Assembly (NCBI GenBank): GCA_008375315.1
Contig: CP032507.1
Span: forward strand, 682,001-746,000
Reading direction: 5' to 3'
DNA: 64,000 nucleotides
Source of the DNA: Ectothiorhodospiraceae bacterium BW-2
Lineage (GTDB): Bacteria > Pseudomonadota > Gammaproteobacteria > Thiohalomonadales > Thiohalomonadaceae
Position numbers and translations under genes: made by a program. The notes below the pieces were generated by a model, which was given only the letters and a program-made list of their open reading frames with translations, searched no databases and was not told where the DNA came from. Positions 36,099 to 44,448 of this stretch are shown here, piece after piece (positions within the stretch are counted from its first letter, which is position 1; every line of letters starts with the position of its first letter).

Positions 36099-36281
36099 CT
36101 ATTGCAAAAGCCCTAGAACCTGCCTCGCCTCCTGCTCGCTCATGCCGGAGGCTGTCAATCGTGTAGAGGCGGGGGAGGACTTATGACGCAATTCACTGTC
36201 CGGGGTATAGTTATGATAGCGGCTACAGTGGATCAGCGTCTGCCCAATTAACGCACCCGGAACTAGCCACCACCGATTCAT
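36099..36281 (-). CDS. Chimeric small ORF ending in the Rpn tail (eighth-copy remnant)
   Basis: A 60-residue frame starts at ATG 36281, with AGGAG six bases upstream. Its first about 40 residues (MNRWWLVPGALIGQTLIHCS and onward) are unrelated to the array and not recognised; they could be a hydrophobic leader with a lipobox-like Cys. The last 18 residues are exactly the C-terminal TASGMSEQEARQVLGLLQ of the array genes. The junction lies near 36159. The simplest reading is a deletion that fused the start of another gene to the end of an eighth array copy. Whether it is translated is unknown. Confidence 0.5.
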   Translation of the reverse strand: MNRWWLVPGALIGQTLIHCSRYHNYTPDSELRHKSSPASTRLTASGMSEQEARQVLGLLQ

Positions 36282-36376
36282 CACCCACTCCTATCATCGA
36301 CAAACATGACTGCCGGAGTAACTAGGCGAGTAAACCGCATCGTTCACCTCCGCCACTGACTCAGCTCCATCTATGG

Positions 36377-37275
36377 CTAACAGCCCCACACACTCACCAA
36401 ACGGCACGGCCAGTGCCAAATCTTCTCCTCCCACGAGGTGGTCGCATCGCGGTCAAAAATCACCAAATGGCTCTCCTCCGCGCCACACTTATCACTGTAG
36501 TCGAGGGTCTGTGCTATCCCCTCCTCCACTATCTTCTCCAGTGATCCGTGCAAAATCTTTAGCTCTATCACCACAATCTGTACCTCCTGCCACTGGCCGT
36601 TATGTTCTCTCACCGGCCACTCGATGAGCAGGTCGGTACGACGCCGTCCGAGCGCATAGTCGCGGTTAATCCGTCCGCCGCCATTAATAATGCGCTGTAA
36701 AAACGCCTGCATCAGTAGCTGTGGCCCCGCCTCTTTGTAGGCAAAGCGCTGTAGCCAGCTTTCGGAGTTCTGCCGAAAATATAGCCGGTGCGCAGCTGGC
36801 GTAGCAGTGACACCAGGGTATCGCCGATGAGTGCATCAACTTCATCCAGTAACAGGACAATCGGTTTATCAGAATTGAGGTTCCACTGTTCCAGCAGATT
36901 AAACACCATCCAGTGATTGTCTCTATCTGACTGACTCTCAAACCATTGTATTAATTCGCTATTTTGGTGGTAGAGTCGTGCCGCCCTGGCGATGGCATTA
37001 CAGATAGTACGATTACCCAAACTCACCTGATTGCGTGCTGTCTGTGCCGCTTCGATATTGACATAGAGCGCCAGATAGCGTCCCTCTTGATTGAGGGCTG
37101 TGACCATCTCCATCAGTGCCGTAGTCTTACCGGTTTGGCGCGGTGCGTGGAGCAGAAAATATTTCTGCCGCTCAATTAAGACTCGAACCTCCTCCCAATC
37201 AAATCGCTGAAATGAGGCAATCAGATAGTGCATATCGGCCTTCATCGGCCCTTCGGTGTTAAAAAATTTTTCCAT
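36377..37275 (-). pseudogene. Degraded AAA-ATPase/PD-(D/E)XK nuclease gene
   Basis: The 5' part (36712-37275) encodes a typical AAA-like ATPase start: FNTEGPMKADMHY, Walker A HAPRQTGKTTALMEM and Walker B KPIVLLLDEVDAL, up to LLRQLRTGY. At about 36780 the frame shifts abruptly. The matching C-terminal nuclease domain resumes in another frame (NSESWLQRFAYKEAGPQLLM, then RRTDLLIEWPV and VIELKIL) to 36377. The middle of the protein, roughly 150-200 residues in intact relatives, is missing, so a deletion with frame change has occurred. The far C terminus also diverges after TSWEEKI. It lies next to the array's broken end. Confidence 0.8.
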
Positions 37276-37366
37276 TAGTTTGCTCGTTCAGCCATAACGA
37301 GTAAAGCCGGACTCTAAGCCTGTGCTAGCGATGGCGGCACACACGAAACGATGAACAAGGCTGGGG

Positions 37367-38065
37367 CTAAAGCGACAACTCCGCCTCAATTCGCGCTAGC
37401 GCCTCTAATGGCTCCTCTGCCGCTGTAATCGGCCGCCCTATCACCAAATAGCTACTCCCTAGCGCTACCGCCTGCTGTGGCGTGGTAATGCGGCTCTGAT
37501 CATCTTTCGATGCCCAAAGTGGTCGAATGCCGGGAGTGACCAGCAAAAATGACTCTCCCCGCTGCCGACGCAGCTCTGCCACCTCTTTAGGCGAACAGAC
37601 CACCCCATCCAAGCCACTCTCGGCGGCTAGGGCGGCCAGATGGCTCACCTGTGCTGCCACAGAGCGCTCGATGCCAATGTGTGCCAGATCGCTATCGGTC
37701 AGGCTGGTTAACACCGTCACCCCTACCAGTTTCGGTGGCTCTGCGACTGTCGCTAACGCATCGGCTGCCGCCTGTAGCATCTTGATACCGCCGCTACAGT
37801 GGACATTAACCATCCACACCCCCAAACTAGCCGCCGCCCGACAAGCTCCAGCGACAGTATTAGGAATATCGTGATATTTGAGATCGAGAAAGATCTCAAA
37901 CCCCTGCCGCTGCAACTGCTCTAATAGCCGCGGTCCGGCTAGAGTAAAGAGCTCTTTGCCCACCTTTAAGCGGCAACGACTCGGTTCGAGTCTAGCACTC
38001 AGCGCTAGCGCCGACTCGGCATCGGGGTAATCTAGGGCGACAATCACTCTGGTTTCACTTCTCAC
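37367..38065 (-). CDS. pyrF: Orotidine-5'-phosphate decarboxylase PyrF
   Basis: PyrF decarboxylates OMP to UMP in pyrimidine synthesis. The 232-residue TIM barrel shows the substrate lysine in LKVGKELF, the catalytic DLKYHDIPNTV motif, and the phosphate-binding VIGRPIT near the C terminus. The start is GTG at 38065: AGGAG lies 7-8 bases upstream, and the ATG two bases upstream reads straight into a stop (ATGTGA). It appears monocistronic between the accessory segment and the hybrid kinase gene. Confidence 0.96.
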   Translation of the reverse strand: MRSETRVIVALDYPDAESALALSARLEPSRCRLKVGKELFTLAGPRLLEQLQRQGFEIFLDLKYHDIPNTVAGACRAAASLGVWMVNVHCSGGIKMLQAAADALATVAEPPKLVGVTVLTSLTDSDLAHIGIERSVAAQVSHLAALAAESGLDGVVCSPKEVAELRRQRGESFLLVTPGIRPLWASKDDQSRITTPQQAVALGSSYLVIGRPITAAEEPLEALARIEAELSL

Positions 38066-38140
38066 ATGAGACTCCTGACAGTTAACATTAATGTAATGGC
38101 AACCGGCGCCCCTCTGCCTATCCCCCTGTTTTTGGGGCTA

Positions 38141-41100
38141 TTATAGCGACTGTAGATAGCGTTCAAGCGCCACTCTAGTCTCAGCATAGGCGTGCTGTAA
38201 CGACTTAAAGTGGGTGGCAACCGCCTCCTCTCCCTGCTCATAGTCGAAATCCTCCAACTCTTCAGCTAGTTCAGCGACCCGAAGTGCGCCGACCATACGG
38301 GCCGGCGACTTCATTTTGTGGCCTAAAGAGGCCAACTCCTGCCACGATTTTGACCCAAATGCCTGCTCCATTCGCAACAGAGTATCGCTACTGGTGCGCA
38401 AAAAGGTCTCACTATAGCGACGAATCCGTTCGGTTTTACCGCGAGCTACCTGCTGTAGCACACTCCATTCGACTATCGCTTCGCCACTCGTCATACTCTC
38501 CTCCCGCAGCTCCTGTGGTGGTGATGGCGTAGGGGGGTGATCTCTTGTTGGGAGCGGTTTCTCTCTCCTGTCAAGACGCTGCGCTAAAAAAGCGATCAAC
38601 TCCTCCGGATTGAAAGGTTTGGTAATAAACTCATTCATGCCGGCAGCAAGACAGTTATTCTTCTCTTCTAGGGTCGCATTGGCCGTCATGGCAAACACCG
38701 GCACCGATGAGAACGGCAGCGCTAACTGCCGAATACGACGGGTCGCCTCTAGTCCATCCATACCCGGCATCTGCACATCCATTAATACCACATCGAAGGG
38801 CTCTTTCGCTCCACGCAATAACTGTAGTGCTTGATGGCCATTTTCAGCGATGATCACCTCGGCCCCCTCCTCCTCCAGCAACTCTTGGGCAAACTGCTGG
38901 TTAAATTCGTTATCCTCTGCTAGTAGCAGCCGCAACCCATGTAGTCGATGCCGCCACTCCCTCGCCTGCACACTTAAGTAATCACTACCAATAGCCGAAG
39001 AGTCCAGTTGTTGTAACTGTACCGTAAACCAAAATAGGCTCCCTTGGCCAACCTCACTCTCAACGCCAATGTCGCCCCGCATCAGTTGCACTAGATTATA
39101 ACAGATTGCCAGCCCTAGCCCCGTCCCCCCAAAGCGACGACTAGAGGAGCTATCTCCCTGTTTGAACGGCTGAAAAAGATGGCGCTGCTGCTCACGAGTC
39201 ATTCCCATCCCGCTATCTTTGACGCTAAATTTAAGTTCAACCCATTTTTCATCCCCACTCGGAGCGGCTTGCAAGGTCACTCTCACCTCAATACCGCCCT
39301 CTTCGGTAAATTTCAGCGCATTACTAACCAAATTGATTAAAATCTGATCCAACCGTAACGGATCGCCACAATAGACATGCAGCTCCCCGGATGGCTGAAT
39401 TACCTCAAAATTGAGCTGTTTATCCTGCATCGGTTCATAAAAGAGCGCCTCAACCTTATGCAGCAACGATTCGAGGCGGAAGGGGATATTCTCTAGCTCC
39501 AGTTTATCGGCCTCGATTTTAGAAAAATCGAGAATATCGTTAATTAACTGCAAAAGATGTTCGCCTGAGAGTTTAATCTTCTGCAAATACTCCTGTTGTC
39601 TAGGGGTCAGTTCGGTACGCAAAGTAAGGTGAGTCATACCGATAATAGCGTGCATCGGGGTGCGAATCTCATGGGTCATATTGGCTAGAAAGTCACTTTT
39701 TGCCCGATTTGCCTCCTCGGCAGCATCCTGAGCTCGCCGTCGCTCCGAGTCGATACTCTTTTGGGCAGTAATATCGCTAATAACCCCTAGATAGCTCTGC
39801 CCTAACGACTCATCTAGCTGTAGCTGGTGGATATAGACCGCTACATCAAACAGCGTCCCATCGCGCCGCTGCGCTTTGAGCTCGCGTCGGACATCTAACA
39901 TGGCCGCCCCGCCCTTCTTAGCATATTCTAGGAGCGATAACCGCTGATCTTCTTGCTCCTCCACCGGTAACAGCAGCGCGACATCAGCCTTGAGAAGTTC
40001 GGCTTCACTATAGCCAAACAGTCGGGTAACCGCCTGATTAACCATTAAAATATGGCCGTGACTATCGATCTGCACCAGCGCATCGTTCATCGATTGCAAA
40101 ATCGCCCGTAGCTGCTCCTCCCGCTGACTTAAATCACGAGTGCGGTGCACCACCTGCTGCTCCAACTCCTTGCGAATCGCTATCTCAGCCCGCTGCTGTT
40201 CGGTGATATCGCGCTGCACGGCCAGATAGTGGACAATCTCCCCCTGCTCAATAATCGGGGTGATACTCACCAAATCGGTAAAGACCTCCCCCTGCCACGA
40301 GCGATTCTGTAACTCCCCCTGCCACGGCTTGCCGGCTTTTAGTTGAGACCACATCTGCCGATAGGTCTCTTTTGGCGTTAAACCGGCGCTCTGTATCGAC
40401 GGCGTTTTACCTATCACCCCGCTCTGTTCAAGACCAGTTTTATAGCTAAAGGCCTCATTGACAAACTCAATCCGCCCCTCAGGGTCGGTAATAATCACCG
40501 TCTCAAAACTTTGGTTAATCGCCTGATGCAGCATCCGATTGCGCTGCTGTTCAGTATTTAATCGCTGGTAAGGCTCGGTCACTGTGGTGGCAAATATCGC
40601 CCGATAGATAAAGGCAAAGGCGGCAAATTTATAGAGGTGCCCTACCATGTTATCGATATCATTAATCTGACCATATTGGGTAAAAAAGAGCTCTGCCACA
40701 GCCTGCATTATGGCAGCTAACGCGACCCAGTAGAGCGTCTGCGGCCCATCGCCCCTCTCCACTCGCCGCACTAGTTGTAGCGCGGCTAGGAGGTAGAGCG
40801 CGATTAATAGATACTCATAACCGATTTTAAACCAAGTCAACCCAGTGCCGGGCACAAAGGTATCGGGAAAATAGTCCAGATAGTTAATCACCACACAGCA
40901 AAATAGCGTAGCGAGCAGCGGTGCTAAGATGTAGAAGCTGCCGATACGCTCCTGCACGAGGCGGTGCCAGTGGAGTAGGCCACTCCAGGCCAACAGCAGC
41001 AGCACCACCGCCTCCACCGTTCGCGCTAGCAACCAAAAGGCGATCGCCTTTTCAGCACTGTTAGCGTTGATAAAGCCGCTAAGGCCGACATAGGAGAGCA

Positions 41101-41392
41101 GGTGGAAGCTATCTAGTAGCCCCACCAGCAGCATCCCCGCCCCCAGCAGCGGCAGATGGATATCTTTGCTCTGATGCCTCAATCCCCAAGCGAGTGCGAC
41201 AATACTGACGGCGACCGAGATCGCCGCAATCTCTAGCAGCGCATGCACTGCACTATAGTACTGCGCGGGAATCGTCGCCTGCGGTAACGGCAATAGCAGC
41301 AGTACCACTGCCAACAGTAGTAACGGTACAACCCAGTACAGCGCCCCCTGCTGTATCAGAAAAGGGTACAGCGGGGAGTTGCGGTTAATCAC
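38141..41392 (-). CDS. MASE3-PAS-PAS hybrid histidine kinase with receiver and Hpt domains
   Basis: A 1,083-residue hybrid kinase. The N-terminal about 270 residues contain roughly seven to eight membrane helices with MASE3-like phrases (AVHALLEIAAISVAV, LLVGLLDSFHLLSYVG). Two PAS domains follow (about 290-410 and 425-545), then HisKA (MTHEIRTPMHAI), the ATPase (LVSNALKFTEEGG, GGTGLGLAI), a receiver (about 820-935, phospho-Asp in VLMDVQMPGMDG) and a C-terminal Hpt (LGHKMKSPARMVGA). All four phosphorelay sites are present, so it can run a full His-Asp-His relay to a separate regulator. GTG start at 41392. The receiver/coiled-coil gene 32 bp upstream is a candidate partner. Confidence 0.93.
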   Translation of the reverse strand: MINRNSPLYPFLIQQGALYWVVPLLLLAVVLLLLPLPQATIPAQYYSAVHALLEIAAISVAVSIVALAWGLRHQSKDIHLPLLGAGMLLVGLLDSFHLLSYVGLSGFINANSAEKAIAFWLLARTVEAVVLLLLAWSGLLHWHRLVQERIGSFYILAPLLATLFCCVVINYLDYFPDTFVPGTGLTWFKIGYEYLLIALYLLAALQLVRRVERGDGPQTLYWVALAAIMQAVAELFFTQYGQINDIDNMVGHLYKFAAFAFIYRAIFATTVTEPYQRLNTEQQRNRMLHQAINQSFETVIITDPEGRIEFVNEAFSYKTGLEQSGVIGKTPSIQSAGLTPKETYRQMWSQLKAGKPWQGELQNRSWQGEVFTDLVSITPIIEQGEIVHYLAVQRDITEQQRAEIAIRKELEQQVVHRTRDLSQREEQLRAILQSMNDALVQIDSHGHILMVNQAVTRLFGYSEAELLKADVALLLPVEEQEDQRLSLLEYAKKGGAAMLDVRRELKAQRRDGTLFDVAVYIHQLQLDESLGQSYLGVISDITAQKSIDSERRRAQDAAEEANRAKSDFLANMTHEIRTPMHAIIGMTHLTLRTELTPRQQEYLQKIKLSGEHLLQLINDILDFSKIEADKLELENIPFRLESLLHKVEALFYEPMQDKQLNFEVIQPSGELHVYCGDPLRLDQILINLVSNALKFTEEGGIEVRVTLQAAPSGDEKWVELKFSVKDSGMGMTREQQRHLFQPFKQGDSSSSRRFGGTGLGLAICYNLVQLMRGDIGVESEVGQGSLFWFTVQLQQLDSSAIGSDYLSVQAREWRHRLHGLRLLLAEDNEFNQQFAQELLEEEGAEVIIAENGHQALQLLRGAKEPFDVVLMDVQMPGMDGLEATRRIRQLALPFSSVPVFAMTANATLEEKNNCLAAGMNEFITKPFNPEELIAFLAQRLDRREKPLPTRDHPPTPSPPQELREESMTSGEAIVEWSVLQQVARGKTERIRRYSETFLRTSSDTLLRMEQAFGSKSWQELASLGHKMKSPARMVGALRVAELAEELEDFDYEQGEEAVATHFKSLQHAYAETRVALERYLQSL

Positions 41393-41424
41393 AAAGGCTA
41401 CCGTAGAGAGTCAAACTCCCCCCC

Positions 41425-42579
41425 CTAGCCCAAAAAATGGAGCGCAACAGCGGTTCCAATACCGATAATCGCGGCTGCGGCGGCAAAGAGGCCAATTTTG
41501 GCCGATAGCGGTGCCAGACGCTGCTCTATCCGCACTTCGAGTCGGGCAATGAGCTGTTCCGCCTCACTATTCGCAGCGGCAATCGCCTGCTGCGATATCG
41601 TCTGTGACGCTTGGGTAATCTCTTCGGCTACCGCCTGTTTCGCCTCTAAGCTGGCCACCTCCAGCGCTTTTAGTTCGGCACTCTGCTTTGCCGCCGTGAT
41701 AGCCTCACGACTAATCGCCCCACTATCGACCACCGGTATCGCCTTAAGCTGCTGCTGTAGCGCCGCGACCCCCTGCTTTAATTGACTCTGTAGCTGCGCT
41801 AACTGCTGCTGCCACTGTGCACTCAGCGCTTCACTATCGACCGTCGGCACCGCAGCTAGCTGCTGTTCTAGCCCCGCAACGGCTGTTTGGAGCTGCTGCT
41901 GCCACTGTGCACGGTTCGACTCGATCGCCTCGCCCATCGCCGTCTCAAGCTGCTGCCGCCATCCTATCAATTTCTGCTCTAGCTCCCCCTGTAGCTGCTG
42001 TTGCAGGGGTTGCAGCGCCTGATTGACCACCGCTAATATCTGAGGTTGGCTCTCATGGTGCTGCTGTAGCTGATCTAGTCGGGAGGCGAGTTCGGACACG
42101 GCGCGAGTTACCGCAGCGCTAATCAGCGGCTCTAGCGCCTCAGTGTCGATAGTAGGTTCGCTCTCTAGCTCAACTGTTTCGAGAGGGCTCTCGGCTGCGG
42201 GCACGGCTAGCTGTGTGCTACACTGCTGCAATAGCTGCTGCAACGGCTCGAGTTGTGCCGGTTTAAGTAGCACCCCAACCGCCCCCGCCTGCTCGGCCTG
42301 CTGCTGATACTCCTCCCCCTCATGCGAGGTACACATAATAATCGGGATATCGGCCAACGCACTATCGGCCTTAATCGCCGCCACAGTCGCAAGGCCATCC
42401 ATCCCCGGCATCATGTGATCCATGAAGATGAGCTCCGGCCGCTGCTGCTGCAATAGCTGTAACGCCTCCTCTCCCGATTCGGCCATTTCAGCCGAAATTC
42501 CCTCTTTTTTTAACAAGTTACGCAAAAAAAAGCGTGCTGATTTTGAATCATCCACCACCAATGCTGTTGAAAATGCCAT
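41425..42579 (-). CDS. Receiver domain fused to long coiled coil and C-terminal membrane anchor
   Basis: A 384-residue protein with a receiver domain at 1-122 (VVDDSKSAR, phospho-Asp in LIFMDHMMPGMDG, Lys in LLKPAQ). A very Gln/Ala/Glu-rich coiled coil follows (about 150-355), containing near-repeats of the type QWQQQLQTAVAGLEQQL with an xIPVVDS spacer. A single C-terminal membrane helix (about 362-382) ends ALHFLG. There is no DNA-binding or enzymatic output domain, so it looks like a tail-anchored phospho-acceptor scaffold. It has a good ribosome site (TAGGAGAG) and lies directly upstream of the hybrid kinase with the same orientation. Confidence 0.85.
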   Translation of the reverse strand: MAFSTALVVDDSKSARFFLRNLLKKEGISAEMAESGEEALQLLQQQRPELIFMDHMMPGMDGLATVAAIKADSALADIPIIMCTSHEGEEYQQQAEQAGAVGVLLKPAQLEPLQQLLQQCSTQLAVPAAESPLETVELESEPTIDTEALEPLISAAVTRAVSELASRLDQLQQHHESQPQILAVVNQALQPLQQQLQGELEQKLIGWRQQLETAMGEAIESNRAQWQQQLQTAVAGLEQQLAAVPTVDSEALSAQWQQQLAQLQSQLKQGVAALQQQLKAIPVVDSGAISREAITAAKQSAELKALEVASLEAKQAVAEEITQASQTISQQAIAAANSEAEQLIARLEVRIEQRLAPLSAKIGLFAAAAAIIGIGTAVALHFLG

Positions 42580-42885
42580 GCGACCGCTCTCCTAATAATT
42601 GTCACGACTCATCTTCTGTTACGCCAAAGGAAGGGGCTATCGTAACCGTTATACCTGCTCACTGCCACTATATTATGAGCAGTTCAGGTCGGTTTAGCCG
42701 CACGGTGTGGGCTAGAAGCCGGTTTCATTCGGCACCTCCCCCCTAATCTCCTCTATTTAATTTGCATTCTAAATATTAGTGTGCGAGTCTATGGCGCTCT
42801 TTTTTAACCCCATAGCCGTTAGCCTCCCGCCACAGTTATTGAGGGCGAGAGCAGGGCTAATTAACCAAACATTGAGGAGTCGCCT
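42580..42885. other. Divergent intergenic region upstream of the BCCT transporter
   Basis: A 306-bp gap without convincing genes. A 7-bp inverted repeat, CTGCTCA ... TGAGCAG, occurs at about 42656-42683 around an AT-rich centre (CTATATTA), and an imperfect one, CTATGG ... CCATAG, at about 42791-42817. Either could be an operator, but no regulator is known. GAGGAG precedes the transporter ATG. No promoter pair was confidently placed. Confidence 0.5.
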
Positions 42886-44448
42886 ATGAGTGATGAAGCT
42901 AGTGATAACGCTTTTGCAACCGATTATGAGTTAGGGCAGGATAATTTGCGCGTGCTAGGCATGGACATCCATAACCCTGTCTTTTTTATTAGTGCACTAC
43001 TTATTTTAACTTTTGTGATCGGCACGCTGCTCTTCCCCACCAACGCCAATGAGATGTTAAATGGCGTTAAGGGGTGGTCAATCGATAACTTCGACTGGCT
43101 CTTCATCTGGGGAGCTAATCTGTTTGTCCTCTTTTGTGTTGCACTTATCTTTCTGCCGGTGGCTAAGATTCGCATCGGTGGCCCCGATGCTGTACCGGAG
43201 TTCTCTACCCTCTCTTGGTTTGCGATGCTATTTGCTGCCGGCATGGGTATCGGCCTCATGTTCTGGAGTGTGGCGGAACCGGTCGCCTACTACACCGACT
43301 GGTGGGGAACACCACTCAATATCGCACCTAATACCCCAGAGGCGGCTCATGCGGCGATGGGGGCAACGATGTTTCACTGGGGCTTCCACCCTTGGGCTAT
43401 CTACGGTGTGGTGGCGCTGGCACTCGCCTTCTTTACCTACAACAAGGGGCTGCCACTGACGATTCGCTCCGCCTTTTTCCCTATTTTAGGCGATAGAGTC
43501 TGGGGGTGGCCAGGCCACCTTATCGATCTAGTTGCGGTTCTGGCGACTATCTTCGGCTTGGCCACTTCGCTCGGCCTCGGCGCTAAGCAGGCGGCAGGCG
43601 GATTAGAGTTTCTGTTCGATATTCCGAACCAAATTAATACCCAAATTGCGATTATTGTCGGTGTGACGGTCGTTGCCATCTTCTCTGTTGTGCGAGGGGT
43701 CAATGGTGGGGTAAAAATACTTAGTAATATCAATATGATAATTGCTCTTGCACTACTGCTATTTGTGATCTTTTTTGGGCAGGGGTTGGCGATTTTCGCC
43801 ACTTTGTTTGATACCACGACCGCCTACCTTGGGCAGATTTTGCCGCTCAGTAACTCCTTCGGCCGTGAAGATGATAAATTCTTCCACGACTGGACGGTAT
43901 TCTACTGGGCATGGTGGATCTCTTGGTCACCTTTTGTCGGCATGTTTATCGCCCGTATCTCTAAAGGACGCACAGTGCGTGAGTTTATGGTTGCGGTGCT
44001 GCTAGTGCCGACGGCTGTCACGCTACTCTGGATGTCAACCTTTGGTGGCACAGGGCTACAGCAGGTGCTCAATGGTGTCGGCGAGCTGGCTAACGGCCTC
44101 TCTAGCGTCCCGCTGGCGATGTTCCAGATGCTGGAAAATCTCCCTCTGGCAGGGATTACCTCATTTGTCGGCATTGTGTTGGTGCTCATCTTTTTTGTCA
44201 CCTCTTCCGACTCCGGCTCGCTGGTCATCGATAGCATTACCTCCGGTGGGAAGATAGATGCGCCGGTAGTACAGCGCGTCTTTTGGGCCATCATGGAGGG
44301 ACTCATTGCTGGGGCGCTGCTCTTCGGGGGCGGTACCGAGGCGTTAAAAGCGCTGCAGGCGGGGGCGATTAGCGTCGGACTCCCCTTTACATTGGTGCTC
44401 ATCGTGATGTGTATCAGCCTCTATAAAGGGCTAAGAACCGAGGTGTAA
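42886..44448 (+). CDS. BCCT-family betaine/carnitine/choline transporter
   Basis: A 520-residue secondary transporter with about twelve membrane helices. The family signature is clear: FHWGFHPWAIYGVV and DWTVFYWAWWISWSPFVG followed by GMFIARISKGRT. The TSSDSGSLVID segment is also typical. BCCT carriers import quaternary-ammonium osmoprotectants with sodium or protons. The C terminus is short, without the long regulatory tail of osmosensing members such as BetP, so osmotic gating by such a tail is unlikely. Its last 18 bp overlap the convergent rmlD 3' end. Confidence 0.93.
   Translation: MSDEASDNAFATDYELGQDNLRVLGMDIHNPVFFISALLILTFVIGTLLFPTNANEMLNGVKGWSIDNFDWLFIWGANLFVLFCVALIFLPVAKIRIGGPDAVPEFSTLSWFAMLFAAGMGIGLMFWSVAEPVAYYTDWWGTPLNIAPNTPEAAHAAMGATMFHWGFHPWAIYGVVALALAFFTYNKGLPLTIRSAFFPILGDRVWGWPGHLIDLVAVLATIFGLATSLGLGAKQAAGGLEFLFDIPNQINTQIAIIVGVTVVAIFSVVRGVNGGVKILSNINMIIALALLLFVIFFGQGLAIFATLFDTTTAYLGQILPLSNSFGREDDKFFHDWTVFYWAWWISWSPFVGMFIARISKGRTVREFMVAVLLVPTAVTLLWMSTFGGTGLQQVLNGVGELANGLSSVPLAMFQMLENLPLAGITSFVGIVLVLIFFVTSSDSGSLVIDSITSGGKIDAPVVQRVFWAIMEGLIAGALLFGGGTEALKALQAGAISVGLPFTLVLIVMCISLYKGLRTEV

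Larger units (their letters stand above)
28637..36160 (-). repeat. Tandem array of seven Rpn-like genes plus an eighth remnant
   Basis: Seven head-to-tail units, each a complete gene plus a 73-bp spacer. Gene starts are at 29599, 30635, 31713, 32790, 33868, 34925 and 36024, giving periods of 1036, 1078, 1077, 1078, 1057 and 1099 bp. The periods differ by multiples of 21 bp, except for a single-base loss in copy 4. The spacers are practically identical and each contains a ribosome site (GAGGAGAGA) and a small hairpin. A 3' stub of an eighth copy lies at 36099-36160. The copies are numbered here from low to high coordinate; transcription runs from copy 7 to copy 1. Confidence 0.95.

Noticed and set aside
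28637-36160. Array as a set of insertion sequences or a composite transposon
   Set aside because: No terminal inverted repeats, no target duplications and no transposase besides the Rpn-like nuclease itself. All units are in one orientation with identical spacers, which fits tandem duplication.
38100-38140. Terminator after the hybrid kinase gene
   Set aside because: The possible stem (CCCC/GGGG) is only 4 bp and the T-run lies in the loop, so it is not convincing.
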